Below are positions 16,999-24,900 of a DNA stretch of 64,000 bases, piece after piece; the first letter of the stretch is position 1, and the number at the start of each line of letters is the position of its first letter. The stretch comes from Corallococcus coralloides DSM 2259 (lineage in GTDB: Bacteria > Myxococcota > Myxococcia > Myxococcales > Myxococcaceae): assembly GCF_000255295.1 (NCBI RefSeq), contig NC_017030.1:7290328-7354327 (forward strand). Reading direction: 5' to 3'. The position numbers and the translations under genes were made by a program. The notes under the pieces are model-generated. The model ran no database searches. It saw only the letters and a program-made list of their open reading frames with translations, and had not been told where the DNA came from.

Positions 16999-18483
16999 AT
17001 GAAAAACCCCCGCTCTTCTCAACGCGATGCCACGCAGGCCATTCGGCCTTCGCCGCGGGCCAGTGCGCCTCCGGATCCTCTGCTGGGCACGCAGCTGGGG
17101 GAGTTCGTCATCAAGGAGCGCATCGGCGCGGGCGGCATGGGCGTGGTGTATCGCGCCGAGCACCCGCTCATTGGCAAGCAGGCCGCCATCAAGGTCATGC
17201 GCATGGAGCTGGTGTCGCCACAGCAGGTGCAACGCCTGCTGGTGGAAGCCCGATCGGTCAACGCCATCCGGCATACAGGCATCATCGACATCTTTGGCTT
17301 TGGCACGCTCCCAGATGAACGGCCCTACGTCATCATGGAGCTGCTCCGCGGACGATCCCTCTCGGATTTCGTCCGCGAGAATCGCCGCATGGAGCTGGAG
17401 AGCGTCATCTGGGTCATGGACCAGATGCTCGCCGCATTGGGGGCCGCGCACCGTGCCGGTGTGGTGCATCGAGATCTGAAGCCCGCCAACGTCTTCGTCG
17501 TCGAAGCGCCGGAGACCCCTATCAGCATCAGGCTGGTCGACTTTGGTATCGCGAAGTTGATGGAGTCACGCGACAACCCGCTCACCGCGGATGGACTGGT
17601 TCTCGGCACGCCGGAGTTCATGGCGCCCGAGCAGATCCGTGGCGACACCGTGGGACCGGCGACGGACCTCTATGCCGCGGGCGTGATGATGTTCCAGCTG
17701 CTCACCGGCGTGCGCCCGTTCCAGGGTGAGTCCGTCCAGGTGATGTTCGCGCACCTGGAACAGTCGCCCCCGACGCCTTCATCGCGCCTCGAGGGACTGC
17801 CGAAGGAAGTGGATGCGCTGGTGCTCCGGCTCCTCGCGAAGGATCCCGCGTCACGGCCCCCATCCGCTGAAGCCGTCCGTGAGCAACTGAAACGCATCCC
17901 TCTGCGCTCGCCGGCCCGTGCCCCCTCTCTTGCGAGTCCCGAGGTCACGCTCCCTGCCGTTGAAAGCCTTACACCTGACACGCGGGAGGCGCTTGAAGCC
18001 ATTCGGAAACCACCTGGCATTGGATGGGCGTTGATTGGAGCGCTGGTGCTGCTGAGCGTCGGGGCCGGCGTCATCCGGCTTCGCTCAGTGCCTTCTATTG
18101 AAGCCGCGGCTGACGCGGGAGTCGACGCAAGGACCTACGCGGGGTTCGATGCAAGGTTCGATGCAGGGACCGACGCGGAAGACGACGCAGGGACCGACGC
18201 GGGAGTGGACGCAGGGACCGATGCGGGAGTCGACGCACGAACCGATGGGGGCCCACCTCCTCCGCCTCCCGCCAATCACTTGCTTCTCAAGCGCATCGAG
18301 GCGCTCAGTATGAAGTTGCGCCGCAGGAGCGAAGGCGGCCCCGAGCCCACCGCATTGAAGGCGTCACTGCTACAGATCAAGCAGTCTGCCAGTTACGCAC
18401 GCACAGCAAAGGACTGCGCGGCGATCAGGCCCTCACTGGACTCATGGGAAAAGCGCTTCAACGAGCAGTTCCCCCCGCGCTAA
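16999..18483 (+). CDS. membrane-anchored Ser/Thr protein kinase (tandem kinase 3)
   Basis: A 494-aa third paralogue from the ATG at 16999 (MKNPRSSQRDATQAIRPSPR). All kinase motifs are intact: GAGGMGVVYRAEHPLIG, 'AAIKVMRMEL', 'HRDLKPANVFVVE', 'VDFGIAKL', 'GTPEFMAPEQIRGD'. The membrane helix is near residues 335-357 (GIGWALIGALVLLSVGAGVI). Instead of the Pro/Glu linker it has an Asp-Ala-Gly repeat of four-residue units (DAGV/DAGT/DART), then only one copy of the C-terminal helical repeat that kinases 1 and 2 have twice (IEALSMKLRRRSEGG to the end). Its codons are less GC-biased than those of kinases 1 and 2, so it is the most diverged copy. Its last 4 bases overlap the convergent gene. Confidence 0.92.
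   Translation: MKNPRSSQRDATQAIRPSPRASAPPDPLLGTQLGEFVIKERIGAGGMGVVYRAEHPLIGKQAAIKVMRMELVSPQQVQRLLVEARSVNAIRHTGIIDIFGFGTLPDERPYVIMELLRGRSLSDFVRENRRMELESVIWVMDQMLAALGAAHRAGVVHRDLKPANVFVVEAPETPISIRLVDFGIAKLMESRDNPLTADGLVLGTPEFMAPEQIRGDTVGPATDLYAAGVMMFQLLTGVRPFQGESVQVMFAHLEQSPPTPSSRLEGLPKEVDALVLRLLAKDPASRPPSAEAVREQLKRIPLRSPARAPSLASPEVTLPAVESLTPDTREALEAIRKPPGIGWALIGALVLLSVGAGVIRLRSVPSIEAAADAGVDARTYAGFDARFDAGTDAEDDAGTDAGVDAGTDAGVDARTDGGPPPPPPANHLLLKRIEALSMKLRRRSEGGPEPTALKASLLQIKQSASYARTAKDCAAIRPSLDSWEKRFNEQFPPR
18112..18249 (+). repeat. 12-bp tandem repeat coding DAGx units inside kinase 3
   Basis: About eleven imperfect copies of a 12-bp unit (consensus GAC GCG GGA GTC / GAC GCA GGG ACC) lie between the membrane helix and the outer domain. 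They encode D-A-G/R-x tetrapeptides. The repeat is in frame, so copy-number change would alter the length of a flexible acidic linker without breaking the gene. Neither paralogous kinase has it. Confidence 0.85.
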
Positions 18484-19679
18484 CCCCGGTCCTCCTCGTC
18501 CGCCTCATCCAGCCCCTCGGGCGACTCCAGGAGTCGCCGGGCCCGCTCCATCATCTCCACGACGATCTGCCCCGCGGGCTGCACGGTGTCGATGCGCGCC
18601 ATGCTCGCGCCTCCCGCCGGGAGGCTCATCTCCTCCAGGTCCCCCTGCGTATCCGGCGTGGGCAAGAACGAGCTGAACTTCGGCATCACGTACTGCACGT
18701 CCAGCACGCCCGGGAACAGCCGCGTCGTCCCGATGACCTCCGACTCCGCCGTCGGTGGCGCGCTCGACTCGCGCCCCGCCCACTCGCGCACCACGCGGTT
18801 GCGGATCACCCGCATGCGCTTGCCCGGCCACTCCGGCCCGAACAACGTCGTCAGCGCCGTGTCCCCCGCGTCTCCGTCCACCAGCCGCTGCTTGTAGAGC
18901 GGGTGCGCGTACGCCTCCACCGACGCCACCAGCCGCGTGCCCACCCAGACGCCGTCCGCGCCGTGATGCAGCGCGCGCGCCGCGCTGAACCCGTCCGCGA
19001 TGCCTCCCGCCGCCAGCACCGGCACCGCGTCCGTCAGCTTCCGGAACTCCTTCACCAGGACCAACGTCGGCGTGCTGCCCAGGTTGCGCCCGCCTGCCTG
19101 CCGCCCCTGGGCGATGAGCCCCTCCACCCCGGCGTCCAGCGCCTGCCTCGCCAGCTCCACCGTGCCTGCCTGCACCCAGACCCGCGTCCCCGCGGCCTGC
19201 AGCGCTTGAATCCACTCGCGCGGCGGCAACGTCCAGTGGAACACCACCACCGGCACCTTCGCCGCGATGCACGTGTCCACGTGGTCCCGCGTCGTGAAGC
19301 CGTGCGGCTCCAGCTTGTCCATGATGAAGTCCACGCCGTAGGGCCGCCGCGTGCCTGCCTGGATGGCCTTCAGCCGCGCCTCCAGCACGCCCGGTGGCTC
19401 CGGCGCCGTGCCCAACATTCCCAGGCCGCCCGCTTCCGACACCGCCACCACCAGCGGCGGCAGGGACACGAACGCCATGCCCGCCCCGACGAAGGGATAG
19501 TGGATGCCCAGCTCGCGCGTCAGCCGCGTCCTCAGCGTGTTGCCTTCCAACACGTAGATGGGCTTGGACCTCGGACGGGCCTCCAGGCCCCCGGCATCGG
19601 ACGCTTCGTCCGCCAGCGACGCCTCGTCCTCGGAGGAAGCAGAGGGCTGGCCGGGTCGTCCGTCGTTCGCGCCGTTCAT
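18480..19679 (-). CDS. nitronate monooxygenase-like flavoprotein
   Basis: A 399-aa FMN-dependent TIM-barrel enzyme of the 2-nitropropane dioxygenase family. The ATG at 19679 gives MNGANDGRPG, and a TTG 13 codons earlier is less likely. The first 40 or so residues are an acidic, disordered extension. The barrel begins 'LRTRLTRELGIHYPFVGAGM', followed by 'AVSEAGGLGMLGTAP' (flavin phosphate region), 'VVVFHWTLPP', 'GLIAQGRQAGGRN' (the His of the canonical GxEAGGH is Arg here), and 'VLAAGGIADGFSAARALHHGADGVWVGTRL' type phosphate-binding loop (partly quoted). It would oxidise nitroalkanes/nitronates or a related small substrate. The family is broad, so the substrate is uncertain. Convergent with kinase 3. 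Confidence 0.8.
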   Translation of the reverse strand: MNGANDGRPGQPSASSEDEASLADEASDAGGLEARPRSKPIYVLEGNTLRTRLTRELGIHYPFVGAGMAFVSLPPLVVAVSEAGGLGMLGTAPEPPGVLEARLKAIQAGTRRPYGVDFIMDKLEPHGFTTRDHVDTCIAAKVPVVVFHWTLPPREWIQALQAAGTRVWVQAGTVELARQALDAGVEGLIAQGRQAGGRNLGSTPTLVLVKEFRKLTDAVPVLAAGGIADGFSAARALHHGADGVWVGTRLVASVEAYAHPLYKQRLVDGDAGDTALTTLFGPEWPGKRMRVIRNRVVREWAGRESSAPPTAESEVIGTTRLFPGVLDVQYVMPKFSSFLPTPDTQGDLEEMSLPAGGASMARIDTVQPAGQIVVEMMERARRLLESPEGLDEADEEDRG

Positions 19680-19788
19680 CGCGTCTCCCGAAAGGATGCT
19701 GACGTACCGAGCCTTCAAGATTAGCAGCGCCGCCCCCTGATTCAGCCGCGGCCGGGCGGGGCCGTGCTCACTGGCCAGCAGAGCGGCC

Positions 19789-20610
19789 TCACTCCTCCGG
19801 AATGAGGCCGCCGGGCCCCAGCCCCGCGTCCGTCAACACCCGCCCCCGACCCAGACGCCGCGTCAGGGGCCGGTAGCGCTGCTCCACCAGGGTGCTCAAC
19901 CGGAACGGCAGCTTCCGCTCCCGATCCACCCGGCGGGCCCGCTCCACCAGCGCCTCGCGCGTCAGCCGCAGCGGGCCTTCCAGCCCCACCAGGACGCGGT
20001 TGGTCGTGGTGGGCACCTCGAAGACGGACAGGCCGTGGAAGCTCACCTGGTAGGTGCGCACCATCGCGTCGTAGTGCGGGTTCGCCGCGGACTCCCAGAC
20101 GTTGCTCGCCACCGCCCCACCCCGCGTCAGCCGCGAGCGCACCGCGCCCAGGAACTCGCGCGTGGCCAGGTGCCCGGGGATCTGATCCGCCCCGTACGCA
20201 TCCAGGAAGATGAGGTCGTAGGGCGGCCCGTCCGCTTCGATGAAGGCCCGCCCGTCCCCCACGTGCGCTCGCAGGAGCGCGTCCTCCTGGAAGCCGCAGT
20301 ACTCCTTCGCGGCGTCCACCACCGCCGCGTCCACCTCCACCACGTCGATGTGCGTGTCCGGCAGCACCGCGCGCAGGAACATGGGGATGGAGCCGCCCCC
20401 CAACCCGATGGCGAGGATGTTCTCCGGCCGGGGCACGAACGCCAGCGCCACCATCGACATGCGGGTGTACGGCAGCTCCAGCCGCAGCGGTTCGCCGGGC
20501 CACACCACGCTCTGGCGCGCGCCCCCATCGCCGAAGCGCAGCGAGCGGCGCCCTTGCTCGTCCTCGGTGACGATGACGGGCCCGGAGCCGTCATCGCGTT
20601 CGTCCTTCAC
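19789..20610 (-). CDS. spermidine-synthase-like (SAM-fold) protein
   Basis: A 273-aa soluble protein with a spermine/spermidine synthase-type Rossmann domain: 'ENILAIGLGGGSIPMFLRAV' (motif I, near residue 65), 'HIDVVEVDAAVVDAAKEYCG' (acidic residue of motif II), 'HVGDGRAFIEA' and 'YDLIFLDAYGAD'. It lacks the N-terminal beta-strand tetramerisation domain in typical form, so it may be a methyltransferase-fold relative with a different substrate rather than a true polyamine synthase. The start is a GTG at 20610 with no better ATG nearby. It is 18 bp downstream of the lipoprotein gene on the same strand, so the two may be cotranscribed. Confidence 0.8.
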   Translation of the reverse strand: MKDERDDGSGPVIVTEDEQGRRSLRFGDGGARQSVVWPGEPLRLELPYTRMSMVALAFVPRPENILAIGLGGGSIPMFLRAVLPDTHIDVVEVDAAVVDAAKEYCGFQEDALLRAHVGDGRAFIEADGPPYDLIFLDAYGADQIPGHLATREFLGAVRSRLTRGGAVASNVWESAANPHYDAMVRTYQVSFHGLSVFEVPTTTNRVLVGLEGPLRLTREALVERARRVDRERKLPFRLSTLVEQRYRPLTRRLGRGRVLTDAGLGPGGLIPEE

Positions 20611-20628
20611 CGCCAGGGCCCGGGCTCC

Positions 20629-21285
20629 CTACTTCGCGTCCGTCACCGGCAGGGGTCCGCTGTCCAACACCCGCTGCGCCGTCACCGCCGGCCCGTAATG
20701 GGGCGTCTGGATGGGCGTGCCCTGCGCGTCCTTCCCCTGGCTCAGCGTCACCGCGTCCGCGTCCGGCAGGTAGCCCACACGCAGGGACACCTCGCGCACG
20801 GTGGACAGCTCGCGCGTCTCCTCCGGGCCCGTGGGGTACGGCAGCGCGGTGCGCAGGGGCAGCGGCACCACCGCGCGGCGGTTCGCCGTGGCGCCCGGCT
20901 CCACGCGGCTGACCGCGGGAATTTCCGGCGCCTCCACCGCCAGGTCTTCCGGCACCGGCAGCAACATCCGCGACAGCACGACCTTGCCGCCGGACAGGTC
21001 CACGTAGGCCCGCTCGGGTGCCAGCGTGAGGTGGCCGCTGAAGCCCACGTCCCACAGGCCGTCCAGGAGCAGCACGGCCTTCTGCGTCCGGTTGTGCACC
21101 GCGTAGGTGACGGCGAGCGTGTCCGCCTCGCGCGCCACCGACTCCACCTTCAGCTCCACGTCCGCCTGGGCCACGCGCTGTCCTCCTGGATCCGCTGCTG
21201 GGGGCGCGGGCCGCTCCGGCGCCCGCGCACAGCCCACGATGATTGCCAGCGCCATGATGGCACCAGCGCGGCGGAAGGTCTTCAT
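20629..21285 (-). CDS. lipoprotein, unknown function
   Basis: A 218-aa protein beginning MKTFRRAGAIMALAIIVGCARAP. The signal sequence ends in a lipobox-like 'IVGC', so lipidation at Cys19 is likely. The mature part is mostly beta ('VELKVESVAREADTLAVTYA', 'AVLLLDGLWDVGFSG') and resembles an immunoglobulin-like or FxLD-type domain. I do not recognise the family. It sits 10 bp after the end of the RTX/M91 gene and 18 bp before the spermidine-synthase-like gene on the same strand, so a three-gene transcript is possible. Confidence 0.75.
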   Translation of the reverse strand: MKTFRRAGAIMALAIIVGCARAPERPAPPAADPGGQRVAQADVELKVESVAREADTLAVTYAVHNRTQKAVLLLDGLWDVGFSGHLTLAPERAYVDLSGGKVVLSRMLLPVPEDLAVEAPEIPAVSRVEPGATANRRAVVPLPLRTALPYPTGPEETRELSTVREVSLRVGYLPDADAVTLSQGKDAQGTPIQTPHYGPAVTAQRVLDSGPLPVTDAK

Positions 21286-21295
21286 CCCCCGAATC

Positions 21296-22813
21296 CTAGT
21301 AGCGCGGGCGGGTCGGCAGGTTCAGGTCGTCGCGCAGGACGTTCTCTCCGGGACGGCCGCCCTGCACCACGTCCGGCGTGGACGGGTCCTGGTCCAGGTC
21401 GATGGGCAGGCCCACCGCGGAGGTCTCCAGGTTGCGCGTGCCGTTCTTGGAGCCCAGCGCCAGCGTGCCGTTGTTCATGTCCGACGCGTGCACCAGCTCG
21501 TGGAACAGGCCCACCACCGGCGGGCGGTTCATCCACTCCTCGCTGCCCAGCGAGATGCGCGTGGTGTTGTAGTTCACCTGCGCGTCCGTGCCCTTGCCCG
21601 GCGTGCCGTCCGCGTTCATGAAGCCGTCGTTGAAGTTCGTGCCGCCCGCGCTGTTGCCGCTGGACGTCTCGCGGATGACCGTCTTCTTGCCGCTGTCATC
21701 CAGCGTGTGCAGCAGGTCCTGGCCCGAAGGCAGCGAGCGCATCGCGTCCAGGTCCGACTGCACGCGCGCCTGGAACTCCGCGCTGCCCGTCACGGAGACG
21801 GAGGAGCCGCGCTGGTCCGCGTTCGTCATGTCGACGATCTCGCGCTCGCCCTCGGCCGCGTCGCAGGTGGCCTCGTTCTCCTCGACGTAGAGCTTGTCCG
21901 TGCCCTTGCCGCCCCGGACCGTGTCCTTGCCCTCGCCACCCGCCACCGCGTCGTTGCCCGCGCCGCCGCTCAGCGTGTCATCGCCGCGCCCGCCGATGAC
22001 CTGGTCATCGCCCTCGCCGCCGAAGGCCCGGTCGTTGCCCGCGCCCGCGTCGATGTAGTCCCGGCCATTGCCGCCCGACAGGGTGTCATTGCCGTCCAGG
22101 CCGTACATCACGTCGCGGCCCTCGCCGCCGAAGATGCGGTCGTCGCCCGCGCCGCCCTCCAGGTAGTCGTCGCCGTCCTGGCCCTTCAGCGTGTCCTTGC
22201 CCTCGCCACCGATGACGGTGTCGTTGCCCGCGCCGCCGATGAGCGTGTCGTTGCCCGCGCCGCCCGTGAGCTTGTCGTCGCCCTCACCGCCATCCAGGGT
22301 GATGTCCTGCGTGACACTCTTGTCCACGGTGATGGAGTCGTTGCCGGCGCCGCCGTTGATGATGACGCCCTTGGCCTGTTCGGCGGTGAGGTTCACCGTG
22401 TCGCTGCCGGACGTGATGGTGAGCCCGCCGTTCTTGTTCTGCGTCACCTTCGCGGTGTTGTTGCCCGCGCCCAGGTCCACCACCGTGCGCCCATCCGCGT
22501 TCGTGCTCACCTGCGGCGCGAGCGCCTTCGCCACGCCCTTGCCGATCTTGTCGAGGGCCGAACCGAGGCCCGACGCGATACCGCCCAGGAAGCCGCCGCC
22601 GTCCTTGTCCTTCTTCACCGCCGTCTCGGTGGTGCGCACTTCCGTCAGCGGGGGACGCGCGCCCGCGCGGGGACCCGCGTCGAAGCCGTCCGACATCCGC
22701 TGCGTGACAGCGGCCTTCACCGCGTTGGGCCTGGCGGGCGTCGCGGGCGTCTTCGCCGGCTGGGTGCTGACAGGGGACGTCGTGCGCGAGCCGGGCTTGC
22801 CAATCGTGGTCAT
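21296..22813 (-). CDS. RTX-repeat protein with C-terminal M91 (NleD-like) zinc metallopeptidase domain
   Basis: A 505-aa protein from the ATG at 22813, with GGGAGAAG upstream. Residues 1-60 are Thr/Pro/Ala-rich with no Sec signal peptide. A Gly-rich amphipathic segment follows near residues 72-97 (GGGFLGGIASGLGSALDKIG). Residues 153-308 hold about 15 RTX-type nonapeptides (GGAGNDxLx / GGEGxDxL), expected to form a calcium beta-roll. The C-terminal part is an M91 peptidase: HELVHASD at 438-445 (HExxH zinc site) and the family tail 'GENVLRDDLNLPTRPRY'. M91 is the family of the type III effector NleD. RTX repeats imply calcium-dependent export, perhaps by a type I system, but no transporter genes are adjacent. 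Confidence 0.88.
   Translation of the reverse strand: MTTIGKPGSRTTSPVSTQPAKTPATPARPNAVKAAVTQRMSDGFDAGPRAGARPPLTEVRTTETAVKKDKDGGGFLGGIASGLGSALDKIGKGVAKALAPQVSTNADGRTVVDLGAGNNTAKVTQNKNGGLTITSGSDTVNLTAEQAKGVIINGGAGNDSITVDKSVTQDITLDGGEGDDKLTGGAGNDTLIGGAGNDTVIGGEGKDTLKGQDGDDYLEGGAGDDRIFGGEGRDVMYGLDGNDTLSGGNGRDYIDAGAGNDRAFGGEGDDQVIGGRGDDTLSGGAGNDAVAGGEGKDTVRGGKGTDKLYVEENEATCDAAEGEREIVDMTNADQRGSSVSVTGSAEFQARVQSDLDAMRSLPSGQDLLHTLDDSGKKTVIRETSSGNSAGGTNFNDGFMNADGTPGKGTDAQVNYNTTRISLGSEEWMNRPPVVGLFHELVHASDMNNGTLALGSKNGTRNLETSAVGLPIDLDQDPSTPDVVQGGRPGENVLRDDLNLPTRPRY
21890..22357 (-). repeat. RTX (GGxGxDxxx) nonapeptide repeat region
   Basis: Coding repeats of about 27 bp within the M91 protein, giving residues 153-308. 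Individual units include GGAGNDTL, GGEGKDTL, GGAGDDRI, GGNGRDYI and GGRGDDTL. They are diverged at DNA level but strongly conserved in the Gly and Asp positions that bind calcium in this family. Confidence 0.88.
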
Positions 22814-23091
22814 GTCGCTTCTCCCAGGTGACGGAGACACCTGGCCTGAGGGGCCCGGCGACAGGGCGCCAGGGTCGGCCGAACGCCGACATTCCAGATT
22901 GTCGTGAACGTTTGCCGCCAGTTGCGTCGCACCCCGGGAAACGACACGGCGCGGCACGGAAGCCCTTGGAATCGTTGTGTTTCTCAATTCCCGATTCGCG
23001 AGACGGTTTCCAGTTTTTCGTGTATTACAGCTTCACCGCCCCCACCCCATCCGTGGGGGAACGGTGGGCGGATGACGGGAGGGAGCACCGC

Positions 23092-23637
23092 ATGAAGCTG
23101 AAGACGTTGCTGTCCGCCGGGGTGGCGCTGGCCGCCGCGGCGTGGGCTGGACCGGGAGTGGCGGCCACGGCGAACGGCCCCATCTGCGACACGGCGGCCT
23201 ACGTGAACTCGACCACCTATTACAGCTGCACCGGGAGCAGCCACACGGCGCTGGATATCGGCAACGGATCCTGCGGCGAGTGGAACCACCGGGGCATGCT
23301 GGTGGGCAACTACTACTATTACTACTACGGCGGCTGCGCGGCGGCCTGCTACGGCTCCACCTGCAACGGCGGCGCGGGCAACTACTACGTGGTGTCCGGC
23401 GCGAGCGGCTGGGACTTCCGCCAGCTGCACTTCTACGCCAACGTCAGCTCCGGCACGAAGACGTGCGACCGCTGCGCGCTGGGGCTCGTGGGCGGTACGG
23501 GCAACGCCACCGGCCCGCACGTTCACGCGGACAACCGGCAGTACGGCACGCGCAAGTCGGCCTGGTACACCAGCGTCGGCACCACGTGCGGCACCAACGC
23601 CTACTGCAACAACCGGCTGGGCGTTCCCACGCTGTAG
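23092..23637 (+). CDS. small secreted M23-type metallopeptidase-like protein
   Basis: A 181-aa protein with a signal peptide (MKLKTLLSAGVALAAAAWAGPGVAA). The mature domain shows the zinc-site pattern of LytM/M23 endopeptidases: HxxxD at H51-D55 (SHTALDIG) and HxH at H143-H145 (GPHVHADNRQYG), with a further 'QLHFYANV' His near residue 113. It has about ten cysteines, consistent with an extracellular disulphide-rich enzyme, and a run of six tyrosines near residue 74. At about 155 mature residues it is near the minimal M23 size. Likely cuts peptidoglycan cross-links or other Gly-rich peptides of prey cells. The ATG at 23092 is preceded by GGGAGGGAG. Confidence 0.75.
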   Translation: MKLKTLLSAGVALAAAAWAGPGVAATANGPICDTAAYVNSTTYYSCTGSSHTALDIGNGSCGEWNHRGMLVGNYYYYYYGGCAAACYGSTCNGGAGNYYVVSGASGWDFRQLHFYANVSSGTKTCDRCALGLVGGTGNATGPHVHADNRQYGTRKSAWYTSVGTTCGTNAYCNNRLGVPTL

Positions 23638-23648
23638 CCCGTGTGGCT

Positions 23649-23678
23649 CCGGGCGGGGGCCGCGTGTGCCCCGCCCGG
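23649..23678 (+). terminator. GC-rich hairpin after the M23-like gene
   Basis: A perfect 10-bp inverted repeat, CCGGGCGGGG and CCCCGCCCGG, with a 10-nt loop, begins 12 bp after the stop codon and is followed by CTGTTTCC. Position and strength fit a transcription terminator, though the T-run is poor, as is common in high-GC genomes. Confidence 0.6.
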
Positions 23679-23733
23679 CTGTTTCCGGCGCGCGTGCGCC
23701 CTTCCTTCCCTCACCGTGTGAGCCCCCTTCGAC

Positions 23734-24900
23734 ATGACCTCCCGTCCCCTCTTCAAGGTCGCGCTCGCCGGCCTCGTCCTGCTCGTCGCCCTGGGCGTCG
23801 TGTGGTGGCGGGGCTCGGCCGGGAGCAATGACGCCGGTCCTCCGCCGCACGTCGCGGCGACTCCTGCCGTGCCCACGGCCGCCGGCGGGAATGCCGCCAC
23901 CGCAGAGCCTCCGCCCGCCGCGCGCACCGGACCGCGCGAGGAGATTCCGATGCCCGGGTGCTGGGACGGGCTGGCCGCGCTGGACAGGTCCGCGACGCTG
24001 GAGTCGCTGCACGCCGCCGTTGCCGCCGCCATCCAGGCGCGCGACACCGCGCTGGTGGCCTACCTCCAGGAGCGCTTGACGGAGCTGGTGGGCAACGACC
24101 CGGACCGCGCGCTGCAGCTGGTGGCGTGGGCGGTGAACGCCGCGCCCCCGGAGCCGGCCATCTACCTGGAGGCCCTCAAGGCCGCGCCCGCCGTGCGACA
24201 TCCGCGCGTCACGGAGAAGCTGATGTCCGTGGCGGAGGACAAGTCGCTGGCCACGACGGACCGCGCCTCCGCGTTGGACGCGCTGGAGACGCAGCACCGC
24301 TTCACGCCAGAGACGCGCGGCCGGCTCAAGGCCATCGCGCTGGATGACTCCGCGGACTCCGCCGCGTGGATGGCCACGCGCACGCTGGGCCGGGTGATGA
24401 AGGAGGACTACGAGCGCACCGGCACGTATGCGCCGTACTGGAAGGACCTGCTGGACATCGGCACCACGTCGGATGACACGGCGGTGCGGCTGCTCGCGCT
24501 GGAGATGCCGTCGTACTCCGACCCGCTGCTCGACCCGGACTCCATCGACTCTCTGGCCAAGGTGATGCGCACCGACAAGGAGCGCGACGTGCGCGAGATG
24601 GCCGCCTTCCGGCTCGCCGTCACCGAGGACCCGAGGAAGGCGCTGGACGCATACCGCGCCGCCTTCGACGGCGAACAGGACCTGTGCGTGCGCTGGGCCT
24701 TCCTGCGCTTCGCGGTGCGCGCGGCCGGCGCGGAGGCCCTGCCCCTGGTGGAGGAGTTCGCGCGCAAGGACCCGCGCCTGCGGCAGGACTATCTGGACTT
24801 CAAGGCGCTGTATGCCACCGGCACGACGGACTTCGCGCGCATCTGGTTGGGCAAGAAGGAACACCACGACTGCGTGGTCGAGGAAGGAGCGCCGCACTGA
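23734..24900 (+). CDS. membrane-anchored HEAT/ARM-repeat-like protein
   Basis: A 388-aa protein with an N-terminal membrane helix (FKVALAGLVLLVALGVVWW, residues 7-25) acting as an uncleaved anchor or signal. A Pro/Ala-rich linker follows to about residue 70, then about 300 residues of helical hairpins with HEAT-like spacing: 'DRASALDALETQHRFTPETR', 'TAVRLLALEMPSYSDPLLDP', 'DVREMAAFRLAVTEDPRKAL'. It ends 'EHHDCVVEEGAPH'. No catalytic motif is visible, so it is probably a protein-interaction scaffold in the periplasm. Its TGA overlaps the ATG of the next gene (ATGA-type overlap), so the two HEAT-like proteins are almost certainly cotranslated and may form a pair. Confidence 0.78.
   Translation: MTSRPLFKVALAGLVLLVALGVVWWRGSAGSNDAGPPPHVAATPAVPTAAGGNAATAEPPPAARTGPREEIPMPGCWDGLAALDRSATLESLHAAVAAAIQARDTALVAYLQERLTELVGNDPDRALQLVAWAVNAAPPEPAIYLEALKAAPAVRHPRVTEKLMSVAEDKSLATTDRASALDALETQHRFTPETRGRLKAIALDDSADSAAWMATRTLGRVMKEDYERTGTYAPYWKDLLDIGTTSDDTAVRLLALEMPSYSDPLLDPDSIDSLAKVMRTDKERDVREMAAFRLAVTEDPRKALDAYRAAFDGEQDLCVRWAFLRFAVRAAGAEALPLVEEFARKDPRLRQDYLDFKALYATGTTDFARIWLGKKEHHDCVVEEGAPH

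Noticed and set aside
19789..20610. True spermidine synthase
   Set aside because: The SAM-fold motifs are present but the N-terminal domain typical of real polyamine synthases and adjacent polyamine genes are missing, so only the fold is claimed.
23310..23336. TAC/TAT tandem run as a CRISPR-like or regulatory repeat
   Set aside because: It is just six Tyr codons inside the M23-like gene.
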